A stretch of 64,000 bases of DNA, from assembly GCA_029817715.1 (NCBI GenBank), contig JARUPY010000602.1:1567501-1631500 (forward strand). Direction: 5' to 3'. The notes below the pieces were generated by a model. It was not told the origin of the DNA, ran no database searches, and was given only the letters and a program-made list of their open reading frames with translations. Below, piece by piece: positions 18,955-29,796 of this stretch; the stretch's first letter is position 1; the number at the start of each line of letters is the position of its first letter. Both the position numbers and the translations under genes were made by a program. Source of the stretch: Melastoma dodecandrum. Its lineage: Eukaryota > Streptophyta > Magnoliopsida > Myrtales > Melastomataceae.

Positions 18955-21900
18955 TTAGCCTCGGAGAAGGGCCTCGATGGCTTCGAAGAAGAGAGGCGCC
19001 ATCTCCGGGTTGGGAGTCTTGATGGCACACTTAACTCCCGGGACCCCGACAGCAAGTGTGAGCTCGATCAGGAACGGGATACCTCGGGGTACCTTTGCGG
19101 AGAAGTAGAACACATCCTGGTTCGCGTGCTTGCGTTTTGCAATGAAGAAGAGGTTCGAGGCAGCCATCCCATCCAGGGTCGCCTCGATGCTGCTCACGAC
19201 TATGCCAGGGAAGTCCTTGGAGACCTCGTTGGTGTCTGGAAGGGACCTCCATGTCTATGTTCAGAAACCACGAATTTTTTCACCATGTTATAAGAATGAA
19301 GGCGTCGAAGAAAGAAAAGTCGGACATTCAAAATTATTTGTTCGAATAAGGAAGGCACTACGGAATCATGTACCTCTAGGAAGCTGGCACGCTCCATCCT
19401 TCCATCCTCGGTAAATAATGCCAGCAAAGAAATTTTATCATTGAAGTACCAGACCGGCTGTTGATTATTTTTGACAGCCACCTGCAAAAGGGAGCTTGGT
19501 GGACCAGTGGACATGTTCTGGAACATAACCATGGGCAAGAGTGTCCTTGCTGTTGTCCCAGGTTGCAGTGGAGGAACCTGCCGTTTACTTAAATGTCAAT
19601 TGGCGCTCATAACTCAGAAGAACAGGCTGCACATTTGACATCAACATATACCTGTAAGGGTCCAGCAGCAGCAAGACCAAAGGTATTCTTGTTGAACTGG
19701 ATCATGAAACCATCAAGGGCAACTTGAGAGTTGTTCTCAAACGACATGCTATAGAATACTTGACCGTCTCGCCTTGACAGTTGGGCACCAATCTGGAGGC
19801 CTTGACCGGTCGAAGCGGGCAGCACAACAGGCAATGCAGGTCTGAGATGACATAAGTCTCTCATTAGAATCAAACTAAACAAGGAGCCAAAATTCACCAA
19901 GAGAAGTCCCGGAAATGGGATAAAATGAAGTACAGCTCGATATCCGAGACTTTGCATATCATGACGCTTTTAAGAAAATTTCAATTGCCTGATTAAGCAT
20001 AGGCAGAAAAATAACAAGATTCATCTGTTAAAATGTGTTGATAGATAAAGTTGTCAGTTATGAGAGCGAGGATGTGAAAAGTGTTTACCCAGCTGGTTCT
20101 GAAGGCTGGTCAGTTGGGACAATGGCATTATTGTCAAGGCCCATTAAGTCACCAAGTAAATCAGGTACAGGTGCTGGTGGAGAAGCAGCAGACTGCCGAG
20201 TTGCTGTTGGAGTGCTACTCGATGTAGCTTGTGGGGATGTAATGCCATCAGCAGTATGAGCATGTGATTCTCCGTATCCTGCTTCATTGGCATCAGCATA
20301 TTCTTCATCCTCAGTTTTCTGGACAGTGGTCTTCACACGGGTCACAAAAGCATTTGGAGGCTTGTGATATACAGAGGACAATGTAGCTATGTTGGCGAGG
20401 AGTTCATCTAAAAGAGTAGGATCAAGCTGGTTGGAATCATCAGATATGACTGGCTTTTCAGCTAACACGACATCTTTGGCAGCCTGAGGACAAATTTGAC
20501 ATAAGATATTTGACAACAATAAAATGGCATCATATGGTAAATTTTCAAACACAAGCACCAACGGGGAAAGCATACCTCAGGATCAGTAGATAACAGTCTC
20601 CAATAAATGTATGCACGATCGCGCAGATCAGGATTATCTGTCTCCACCGTGGCATTATTCAGAACAACCTAAGCAGCAATCAACCACAAGATCAAATAGT
20701 AGTTCATCAACAGTGGGCACTATATAACAAAATCTTTCACAGGCCTTGCGAATTACTTATGTTCCTCAAATATTAAACAACACTTGCAATTTATTTTATT
20801 AATGACTAGCAGGAGAAAAAAAAAGTTGGAAAAGGAAGCTCGAATGTAAAAATCAGGGATAATGGTAAATGAGTTTTGATGGTCGACCCTTGAGATTCTG
20901 GTAACATAAAGCACAAAGATACTACTCAAGAATATGTTCAAGAACATTACCCGAAGCATATCGAACAGACAGCTAATACAGCCAAGGAAAAAAGGATATA
21001 AGAAAATATGAACCTGAATCATCTGTTGAGGGCCTTCAGTTGGCTTCTTCAGAAAGAGTTTTACAGTTGCTGTCAGCAGTTGCAGTTGAACTTGAGAGGG
21101 TTCTTCAGGGAAACTCTCCAAAAAGCTTTCCAGCAGTTCGTCGGCATTGTCAATTCTTTCTGCATATTCCCCTATTATCCAGATCATTGATGCCTAAACC
21201 AAGAGAATGAGGTATCACTAGCTATAGAGGTCATACTATAGAGCTATGGCACAGCAAATCATCAAAGACATAAAATGTACCTTTGCCTCGGGTTCATCCA
21301 GGGTATCTAAGCTCTCACACAGGGTAGCGATAATGGATTCATAGCTGAAAATTGGAAAACGAAAAAACCAGAATTAATATGAATAATTATAAATTGTATG
21401 TCATAAACCATCTGGAGCAGTAAATATCAGGACTGACGTGTTAGGGTATCTTCTGAAAATATCTTTGATGACTATAATAGCTTCTTGAACAACATAGTTC
21501 ACTTTGATCTTGATCAGCTCAAGCAACACGCTAATGCATCGCTCTGCTGCTCTTTCCAACTTTATAGCGCAACGGCCAATAGCACGGACGGCCTTCCGAA
21601 CAAAATCCACATCAACCTCAGTGGCATATTCCTTGAACTCCAGTAGTACCTGCATTATCACACTACCCAAATGAGAGGAACACAAATCAAGGTACCGAAG
21701 TAGGCCTCTGTATTAAGTTCCAGTACCTGATCTATATTTCTATCTGATGCAAGCTTTATCATGATTTCTAATTTCTCCATCTTCACATATATTGGGTCAT
21801 TGTACTTGCAGAAGAACACCTGCAACAGAAAAAGTTCGAATATTCAAGTTTTCAGCAGAAAAATATATTCATCACACGTGCCTGTAATCACCTTAATTTC

Positions 21901-23814
21901 ATGGGCAAGAATCGTGGGTCGCCTTTGGACAATGAGATTAATGTTCCTCAATGCAACATATTGTATTTCTGGTTCTGCGGAAAGTAACGTCACCAGGGGC
22001 GGAGCCATCTTCTTGCAAAGATTACGGACGACGTCGGTGCTAGAGATCAATTCCATTTGTTGGAGGATCATCTAAAGAATGTGGATGGTTACTTAAGAGA
22101 AATCAAACATGGGAACAAAAAATTGGTGCTGGCGGCAACAATGGAGGATAGAAAATGGATGGACAGAAATAAGGGACCTTAACAGCAGAAAGTACAACAG
22201 CACAATTTGCATGCTGCAGTCTCGGAGTAACTCGCTCAACTATATTTTCAGCTTCACGGGCATCCGCAGCTTTATACTTGGAGAGAGCATCCAGTATGAA
22301 GACTTGACCCCATCTGAATTGCAACAGTATTAGTCGCCACAATCATATACATGGTCTAAGGAAGATTGTGACAAGAGAAACAGAAAACTTACTCAGTGCA
22401 TTCATTGAGAGCTGTAAGAAGTTTCGACAGAGTGTGACTAGTAATCTCAAAGACTGGTTTACTGCTATTCTCTTGAATCTCAGCCAGAGCAGCCACAGCA
22501 TTTGCTACAACCATCGGATTGTTGTCGGATATTAAATCTTTAAGAGATTCCAGAAAACCACGGTCTTCAACCAGTTCAGCATTAATGTCATAAAGTTTCG
22601 CCACACATACTGCTGCTGTTTTACGGACATATGGATCATCATCCTGATGCCAAATAGAATATTAGTCCACACGTAATGGATTTTCTGCTCAACTAGATCC
22701 AAAGGACACTTTATCAAGTAATATGAAATATGTATACATAAGACCCCGGGCAACGTGTCAATATGTAGAAGTGTCTGGACTTATTCAAAATATACTAGCT
22801 GGAGCTAAATAGAAATGGTATGTTTTGCCAACCTTAAGGCACCGTTGAAGGGGATCACACAGATATTCAGTTATTTTATCCACCCGAATGCACCCCATTG
22901 TCCGCACAGCCAATGCACGAATCAACGGATTTGGGTCTTGTGAATCCTGCGAAGATAATCCAAGATAAGGGGTTTGAAAGGGTAAAATAAAGAGTTGAAC
23001 CATAGTACCCGAAGGCTCTTGATGGTTTAAATGTAAGAACATGCTAATCTGGAGAGTTAATAAGCCCTATACACAGATGTCAATCCTTGGAGTTCAACAA
23101 AAATAGGTCAAGGAAAACCTACCTTGACGAAAGTATTTACAGCAAGTATAGCCAAGTCAGGCTGGCTCTTGGCATAGTTTATCAGGTATAAATACACGAG
23201 CTTCTTGAGCTCCAGATTTTCTGTCTGCATGCAGTTCACAACATCCGTGAACAATGAAGATACATCTTTCCCGACGGTCATAGCCGCGATCACCTTCTTC
23301 ACGGCATCTTTTCTCTTATCCTGGAAAAGACCCCACTTTTAGCTCCAATAGGGTAAACTCGGTGGAAATGAAGGGGTGTAGCCGCTAAACCACGCAACCA
23401 CGCCTATAATCCACACAACTCCTATCATCGTGCGTCACAGCTCTAAAGGTCATTCCAAAAACTCAAACAACAAAAATGTGACCGACACGGAAAATTCGAC
23501 CGAAGAGGTCTAAATCTGTCGACCACCTCAGACACGTCCTGTCCGGATCTAATCAAACAACCACCATAAAAAACCCCAACAAATCACGCGGCCGAGGGAA
23601 CAATTGATCTAATCTACAGCGACGGATGAAAAAATCAACGCCAGATCCTCGGGCAAATCAAAACCCACAGAAGGAACGGATAGCAAATCCCCTAAAAAGG
23701 AGAGCGGATCTAGAAAGAGACAGGGACCTTGTACTGGGAATTAAGCTCCTCCTTGAGCTCGGGGATCTCCCCCTTCTTGGTGGTGGAGAAGTACTTGGAG
23801 TCGTGGCCGCTCAT
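18955..23814 (-). CDS. AP-1/AP-2 complex beta-adaptin
   Basis: Large beta subunit of clathrin adaptor complexes at the trans-Golgi network and plasma membrane; plant beta-adaptins are thought to serve both AP-1 and AP-2. The start [20 protein letters not shown] (ATG 23812-23814) and the stop (TTA at 18955-18957, after EALLRG) frame a protein of about 890 residues in many exons. The N-terminal trunk of HEAT/armadillo-like helices includes [17 protein letters not shown] and [17 protein letters not shown]. The hinge is rich in Ser, Thr and Pro and carries a clathrin-box-like DLLGDLMGL. The C-terminal ear comprises sandwich and platform subdomains with [10 protein letters not shown] and [10 protein letters not shown]. 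No disrupted exon was found. Closest by recall are Arabidopsis beta-adaptin B and C; I cannot separate the paralogues. It converges on the TNP gene. Confidence 0.95.
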
Positions 23815-26593
23815 CTCCTCCAACCTCTCGAACTAATCCAACCCCCGATCAACGGAATAGGATGTAAGAACAAAATGAATCGCCGACTCCACCAGCGGCT
23901 ACTCTCCTCCTCCCTCCCTCCTCCCGATGAATAATCCGATCGATTGGATCCTTCTTTTCTCAACGGGGGAATGCGCGATTCGTCCGTCTTCCTTTCGGCC
24001 CGACACTGCAGCTTAAGCCTTTACGACATCAAGCCGGGGGGGGGGGGGGGGTGACGGTCCAACCGAACCGGTTCCTTTCCTCAATTAATTTAATCAAGGC
24101 CCAACTATCACAAACTAATGGGTCTGGGCCCATATAATGATCCACTTAAGCCCAACAAAATTCAATCCCTCCCTCGAATGAAAAGACTAACATCAACAAA
24201 CAGTAGTACATACATAGGCATTAATTAGCACTAGAGGGGGGGGGTCACTATTTTTACCCGTCATTTTCCTTCTTTCCATTTTTAAGTGGACCGGTCTTCG
24301 TTCACGAACACAAAAAGTGGTAGCCGTGCGTGGACATTAATTTTTCTTACTTGCACTCGATTCTTCTTCCTCTCACATTCATAGAAAACTATATCAACTG
24401 TCCCCTTTGTCTTTCCTTTCTTTCTTCTTAAAAAAAAATGAGAGAGATTCTAGGCAGCAGCAAACGTACGGTGGTCGAGTTGGGTATTCGGAGCCTAGCA
24501 ATTTGACCTATAACACTCCCCCCTTGAGGTTTCTTGCTAATATTATACTAATAATATGATGATAGCTTACACTATTCTAATCATATTACTATAAGACTAA
24601 AACGACACCAACTACAACATTAGTGGGATCACTCACTACTTTCTCCCCGACATTGTCTCGAACTCTCTCCCCTTTTCGGCGTTCAAACTTGGAATGTTTT
24701 GACGGACAAACCCCCCCCCCCTCCCATCATTCCCTACTTGTTCCACCCGAAACCACTTCACGATCCACGGCGCACGAGCGAACTCGGAGTGCTTTTGGCG
24801 GAATCTCCCTCTCTCGTGTAGACAACGACGGATATACGAGTTTTCTACAGAAGTACTGTTACATCCCCCGATATCTTCCTATGGTATCTTATCATACCTC
24901 TTGCTGCCATTCGTGAATGCGCCGCTGGCATCTCCGAGTGAATTTTACCTAATTTTATGGAGGGATTGGGGGGGGGGGGGTGCGTTTTTCGCTAGAATGA
25001 ACGGTTCGGAAGGACGGACGGGTTAATGGACAAAAGGGAAAGGGAAAAAGATGGATCAAAGCTTATGGATCAAGCATGGCATACTAGAAACTACTCCCAA
25101 TCCAATGCCAGAGAAGTGGAAACACCGCGAATAAAAAAGTATTGCAATCATGTGCGGTGAAGGTAGACCAGGTTAGCCCGGATTTACGAGTTAACATGTT
25201 CACCGTCGGGGGTGAAAATGGCACGAACACTTCAGGTGAGCCATTCGGAGTAAATGTAACAGCATTAGAAATACTTGATATTACAATGCGTTCTTACATA
25301 ACAGGTGAGTCCGAGATTAAAACAAGATAGAAGGTTTATGAGGTGTTCAAGGGAATCATCTTGAATAAGCTTTCGTTATTATATGAACACGTATGACTTA
25401 AAAGAAGAATGAAAATAAGAATGACTTGACTTTCAAAGGTATCAAAAGTAAAAATTCTCCTCTCCCCCTTGTAGACCCAGAAATGAAAAAGAGAAGTGAT
25501 GCCTAGGTTTTTTTGGAAGCATTTTTTAATGGAAGAATCTTTTGGATTGTTTTATTTTTTTTTTTGGTTTTTCTGTTTGCCCTTTTTATTGCAATATTTC
25601 CTCCCCAATTTCTCAGATGTGGTAGAAAAAGGGCAGCCTCATTGCGGCAAAATGATTTGTGACCGAGAATCAGAATTTTCTTTTCCCTTACCTTTTTGCC
25701 TCGCTCACTCACTGAGACAGAAGCAGTACTCTTCGGGAACGGGCTAATAAGATACCGTGGATTTCTTTTTTTTTTTTTGAGGTTGTAATCATTACATGAT
25801 TTAATACTTAGGATTATAATCATCACGCGTAGTTTACGTTACGAAACTTTTTATAATAATTATAAAGAAGTTCATTTTACAGGAAATTTGCGTCGTTCGT
25901 ACTGAAATGATAAACTCGTTGTGTGAAGGTTAAATTCGATGTTTTAAACTACTTTGATAACTTTCGCGTTTCTTAATAACATACCCATATTCTCTTAAAT
26001 ATAATTATTAAAAAAAGAAAAACATTCAAGAAATCCCAAGTAATCTTTTTTATATCACTTGAACTTCTTTGAAGTTATTCGATGTTCAAGGAGTAAGTCA
26101 GTAGATAGATAGAGAGAGATATTTGGCTTCCCAGCCCAGTCGTCCTCGTGTTAGGGAAAGTATGGAACCCCCCAACATTTTCCTTTTTTCCCTTTTATTT
26201 CCATACAGAAAATAATAAACGAGCAGCAAAAGAAAGAATATATACTTTCCACGAACAAAAAAAAAAAGGAAAAAGGAAGAAATTTATAAAATTAATATCG
26301 TCATTCCAAAGGACAGGAAAATAATACATAATAAAATATTTGAGCCCCCTTTATTCCGGGGCTTTTTCCACCCCATATTCTCTTTTTCTGAGTCCGTACA
26401 GATGGCCAAGCATGAGTCAGTCTGCCTCGGTCAATTGTCGTCCTAGTAGTATCGTAACTGGGTTTCTCCGTGATCATGGCCATAGCTTGTGGCGCAAGTC
26501 TCTTCGCCGCCTTCTTCTCCAAGTCCCGCCTGCAAAATGTTTTGAAACACTTTGTTGGTATTCGGGTTTATGTGATTGGTTGTGCGACGTTGT
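23815..26593. other. Intergenic region, beta-adaptin promoter to CCT gene 3' end
   Basis: 23815-24000 is the beta-adaptin 5' UTR and promoter. A 16-base G run lies at 24036-24051, an 11-base C run at 24711-24721 and a 13-base G run at 24968-24980. 24500-24960 has features of a degraded retroelement flank (AACACTCCCCCCTTGAG) but no coding domain. From 25500 on it is AT-rich; the CCT gene 3' UTR is probably 26300-26593. Confidence 0.35.
24036..24051 (+). repeat. 16-base G homopolymer
   Basis: Run of 16 G followed by TGACGGT, upstream of beta-adaptin. The G run at 58405-58419 has the same following bases. Confidence 0.85.
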
Positions 26594-27682
26594 TCAGTGC
26601 TCTCTCACCCAGAAGCAGCTGTCGTCTTCGTCGTTGTTGGAGAGGGATGCTGACTTGGGAGGGTCCATGACTTCGTCATTGCGTGCAAACCTGCCCCGTA
26701 TGCGCGGCCTGGTGTCCGCCAGTGTCTTGCGGCACACGTACTTGTAAGGAAATAGAGCGAACTCGGGTCATTTGCTCCGAAGAAGAATGAGAGGGCAGAG
26801 CGAGCGAAAAGCATGGACGTGTTTGTCTGCATGAGCATTTTACCTTGATCGTCTTGTTGAAGTTTCTTTGAGCGCGCTTGGCTCTGTACTTGAGGATCTT
26901 CTCCTTCTTTTCTTCGGGGCTGCAGCGAACAGCCTTTGCATTCTGGTCCCCTACGTTGATCGAGTTCGAGTTCTCTCCCGCGAGTGGACTCGTGAAGGAC
27001 CGAGGAGATGATCCCCTTGCTCTTGTGGTCCGCGAGAACTGTTGGAATAAATCTTTTTTTCGTCAGTCATCATGTTACCATTTTGTTACATTAGTAGATT
27101 TTTCTGGGAGTTCGGACTGTTTTCGAGGCGAAATCGACAGACCTCCAAATCTCCGGTGCTACTAACTCTCCTCATCTGTTCCCCGAAGAAGCTGTGCTGT
27201 GCCAAATCCATCCAACCATCGGAGAATGCATGAACATTACTAATCTCCCGAGTTTCGTCCCCGAAACCATTCCTCTGCATCAGAAACTTGTTAAACTCGT
27301 CGCAACCGCCATTGTAACTACACGAGATGAAAGCATCGTCGCCGTAACCCCGCCGTCCTGGCTCCATATTCTCCCTCTTAACGCTCCCGAAACAATCGTA
27401 ACCCGGTTGATCTTCCATTGGGTACGACCAGTTTGACTGGTAAAGGGTCAGGTTCTCGAGTTGTTGGAAGGGGGGCGAGGAGGAGTACCGGAAACCTCCA
27501 CTGCCGCTTCCATCGACGAACAAGGCAGAGGACATGTCCGTCTCCTCCTCGACATCGTTCTGGAATCCACCGACCGACGCGAAGATGTCGAAGGATTCGT
27601 CTGGGGAAGCAGAATCTCCGAAGGGGAAGAAGGGGTCGGTAGGGGGCAACAACTCCTGAAACTCCTCTGTGGAAAGGGACAT
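26594..27682 (-). CDS. CCT-motif family (CMF) protein
   Basis: Putative transcriptional regulator of 293 residues in three exons: 27143-27682, 26844-27038 and 26594-26740, all joined in phase 0. I chose MSLSTEEFQELL (ATG at 27680-27682) over an upstream in-frame Met because homologues start with an acidic, aromatic-rich N-terminus. EQMRRVSSTGDLE at the end of exon 1 is a hallmark of CMF proteins. The CCT domain lies at about residues 219-264 (ILKYRAKRAQRNFNKTIKYV, then RKTLADTRPRIRGRFARNDE); the class acts in nuclear import and NF-Y-type DNA binding. There is no B-box, so it is not CONSTANS-like. A donor-like GTGAGAG at the stop region could splice to a further exon near 26530, but the simple stop is preferred. 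By recall it corresponds to At1g63820/At5g41380. It is divergent from the first PLAC8 gene. Confidence 0.88.
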
Positions 27683-28239
27683 CGTTTCCTCGTGTTTATG
27701 GTAGTGGGAGGTGTGGCTGGGTATTCGGGTCGCTTTCTGGTCAAGGAAATGACAAAAGGAAAACGACCCAGAAAGCATCAAGAACAGGGGGGGGAACAAA
27801 AAGAAGGACAAGGGGATCTGAACGAGACTCCATGGCCCTTTATAGTGACCTTGGATTTGCTCGAACACCCTCGTGTTCTTGCTCGTTAATTACACATGAA
27901 GTCTGTTTCTTGTAATGACCTTCCAAATGAGTCCGCTTGACTTGACCTCAGTGAGACGACGATGACCGGTTCCTTTCCCTGGTGATATTTTTTTTAGTTT
28001 CTTCGTTGTTTGCAATGTGATTGTCTTTGTCCTTCACCTTACGAAAGGCTTCCATTCGCCCCATCTGATGGCGACGAAGCGGGGGCTTCCCCTTCACCTG
28101 GTAGTCTTACGGTGATTTCAAGGGGCAGAAGGAAAGGCCCCATCTGTATAAGATCAGCGTTTTTCCTCGTCTTCTGCACTCATCTTTCATTTGTTTTTAG
28201 GAGTTGGAAAAAGCCACGGGAAGAGAGTGAAGGGAAACA
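27683..28239. promoter_or_regulatory. 557-bp shared upstream region of CCT and PLAC8-1
   Basis: Compact divergent spacer between the CCT start (minus) and the PLAC8-1 start (plus); it must hold both promoters and 5' UTRs. No sites assigned. Confidence 0.4.
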
Positions 28240-29408
28240 ATGGCGGTTCAGGCTTATACGGAGAAGATGCAGTCGAGGCAGGGCTACCGGAACGTCTGGC
28301 ACGTGGACTTGTTGCACACTGTTCAGGCCGATGTCAAGTGTGAGGCTTGTTGGCTGCATTTGTCGCTGCTGTTGTTGGATGTTCGCTCATTGTTTGTCTG
28401 ACTGACGGGTGTTTGTGTTGTGAAATCCGCAGACTTCTGCTTCGCACTGTGGTGGTAAGTTGAACCGAATGAGCATCTGAGATCCGATATATTTTGCTGC
28501 CTTCCACTTGGTGATTTTTAATTGGTTGATTCGGGATTTCAGTGGTCCATGCGTTTCATACTTGCTTCGGAGAAGGGCTCTTTACAATGACATGTCGAGG
28601 TACGTATGCTGTGGAGGTTATATGCCATGCAGTGGCCGATGCGGCGAGAGTCAATGCCCTGAGCTCTGCCTCGGTGCTGAGGTCCTAACTTTAATCCCCC
28701 CCTCCTTTGAACTCGAAGTCTCCAGGCAAATTTCGTTACTTACAGAGTGTTTCCCCACGGCATGAACAGGTCGTCTGCTGCTTCGGTAATTCGGTCTCCA
28801 CGACACGATTCATGCTGCAAGACGAGTTCAACATACAAACCACCCAGTGCGACAACTGCATTATCGTATGCAAATCACTTATCTCCTCTGAAACGAGCCA
28901 CTTGTAGCCTTCAAGCAGAACTGCGAGCTGATGCGACCATTTTTCTTTGTTTGTTACATTATTGCAGGCGTTTATGATTGGACTCCAACAGGTAGCGTGC
29001 GTGTTCTCCATAATCGCCAGGATGATCGGGAATAGCCAGCTCTCGCAAGCTTCCCAGATGCTCAGTTGCTTCGCCGACATGGTTTACTGCTCGTAAGCCA
29101 TTTCATCGAACCCATCATCCTACATTGCTCAAAAATCCCTCGTTCTAACCTCGCCCAATTTTCGTCCCTTACTACAGGGCATGCGCCTGTATTCAGGTAT
29201 CCAACTAAATCCCTTTCTACATTCATTCGACAAAACCTCCTCAGTTTTTGTCACTGATGTTCCTCTGTGGTTGCAGACCCAACACAAGATCGAGATGGAC
29301 AAACGGGACGGCGTGCTAGGAGACCAGACCATGTCCATCCCCAGGATGCAGCAGATGTCACGTTTCGATCAGCCTGTCACTCCGGTGGCCAGATACCCAT
29401 CTCACTAG
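28240..29408 (+). CDS. PLAC8-family Cys-rich membrane-associated protein, copy 1
   Basis: Seven exons: 28240-28339, 28433-28454, 28543-28681, 28770-28865, 28968-29092, 29178-29196 and 29277-29408. They sum to 633 nt, 210 residues, with consistent phases and no break. Motifs in order are CGPCVSYLLRRRALYNDMSR, CCGGYMPCSGRCGESQCPEL, DEFNIQTTQCDNCII and a hydrophobic segment GLQQVACVFSIIARMIG, then TQHKIEMDKRDG. The family (At1g63830, At4g23470, At5g41390 by recall) is Cys-rich and likely membrane-associated; its function is poorly known. Compared with copy 2 just downstream, exon 3 equals copy-2 exons 3 plus 4 exactly, so one intron is missing, and the Pro/Gly/Tyr-rich tail is absent because the protein ends at VARYPSH. 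Confidence 0.88.
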
Positions 29409-29796
29409 AACTTACGAGATCGGGCGGAGAAGCCACTCATCCTGTTCTTGCAGTCGCTCTTTCTTGACGATAGACATGATACACGCTCGGCCATGCGAAT
29501 TAGTCACTGTTACTTTGCTTGAGCAGTAAAACTCGCGTGGACACTTTTGCCCTTTCCTAATGACGCTAACGAAGAAAAAGGGCCACTCGGATGTTGTCCG
29601 AATATCGCAAACGCGTTTGGCCCTTTCGGTCAACGAGACCGGCGGCGAAAGTCGTGGGCTTTTTTCAACTTCAACATTCTGAAAAGAGGAAAATTAAATT
29701 TTCTTGTTGGATTGCGATTGAAACGAACTCTCTCTTCGGGGGTGTTTTGTTCTCTGCTTAGGGGGAAAATCGTCGAGGGGAGAAGAGGAGGAGGAG
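29409..29796. other. Spacer between tandem PLAC8 genes
   Basis: 388 bp that must hold the 3' end of copy 1 and the promoter and 5' UTR of copy 2. Nothing else seen. Confidence 0.4.

Noticed and set aside
24623..24916. 97-codon frame near a C run
   Set aside because: Includes the homopolymer and degraded repeat-like sequence; no homologue recognised.
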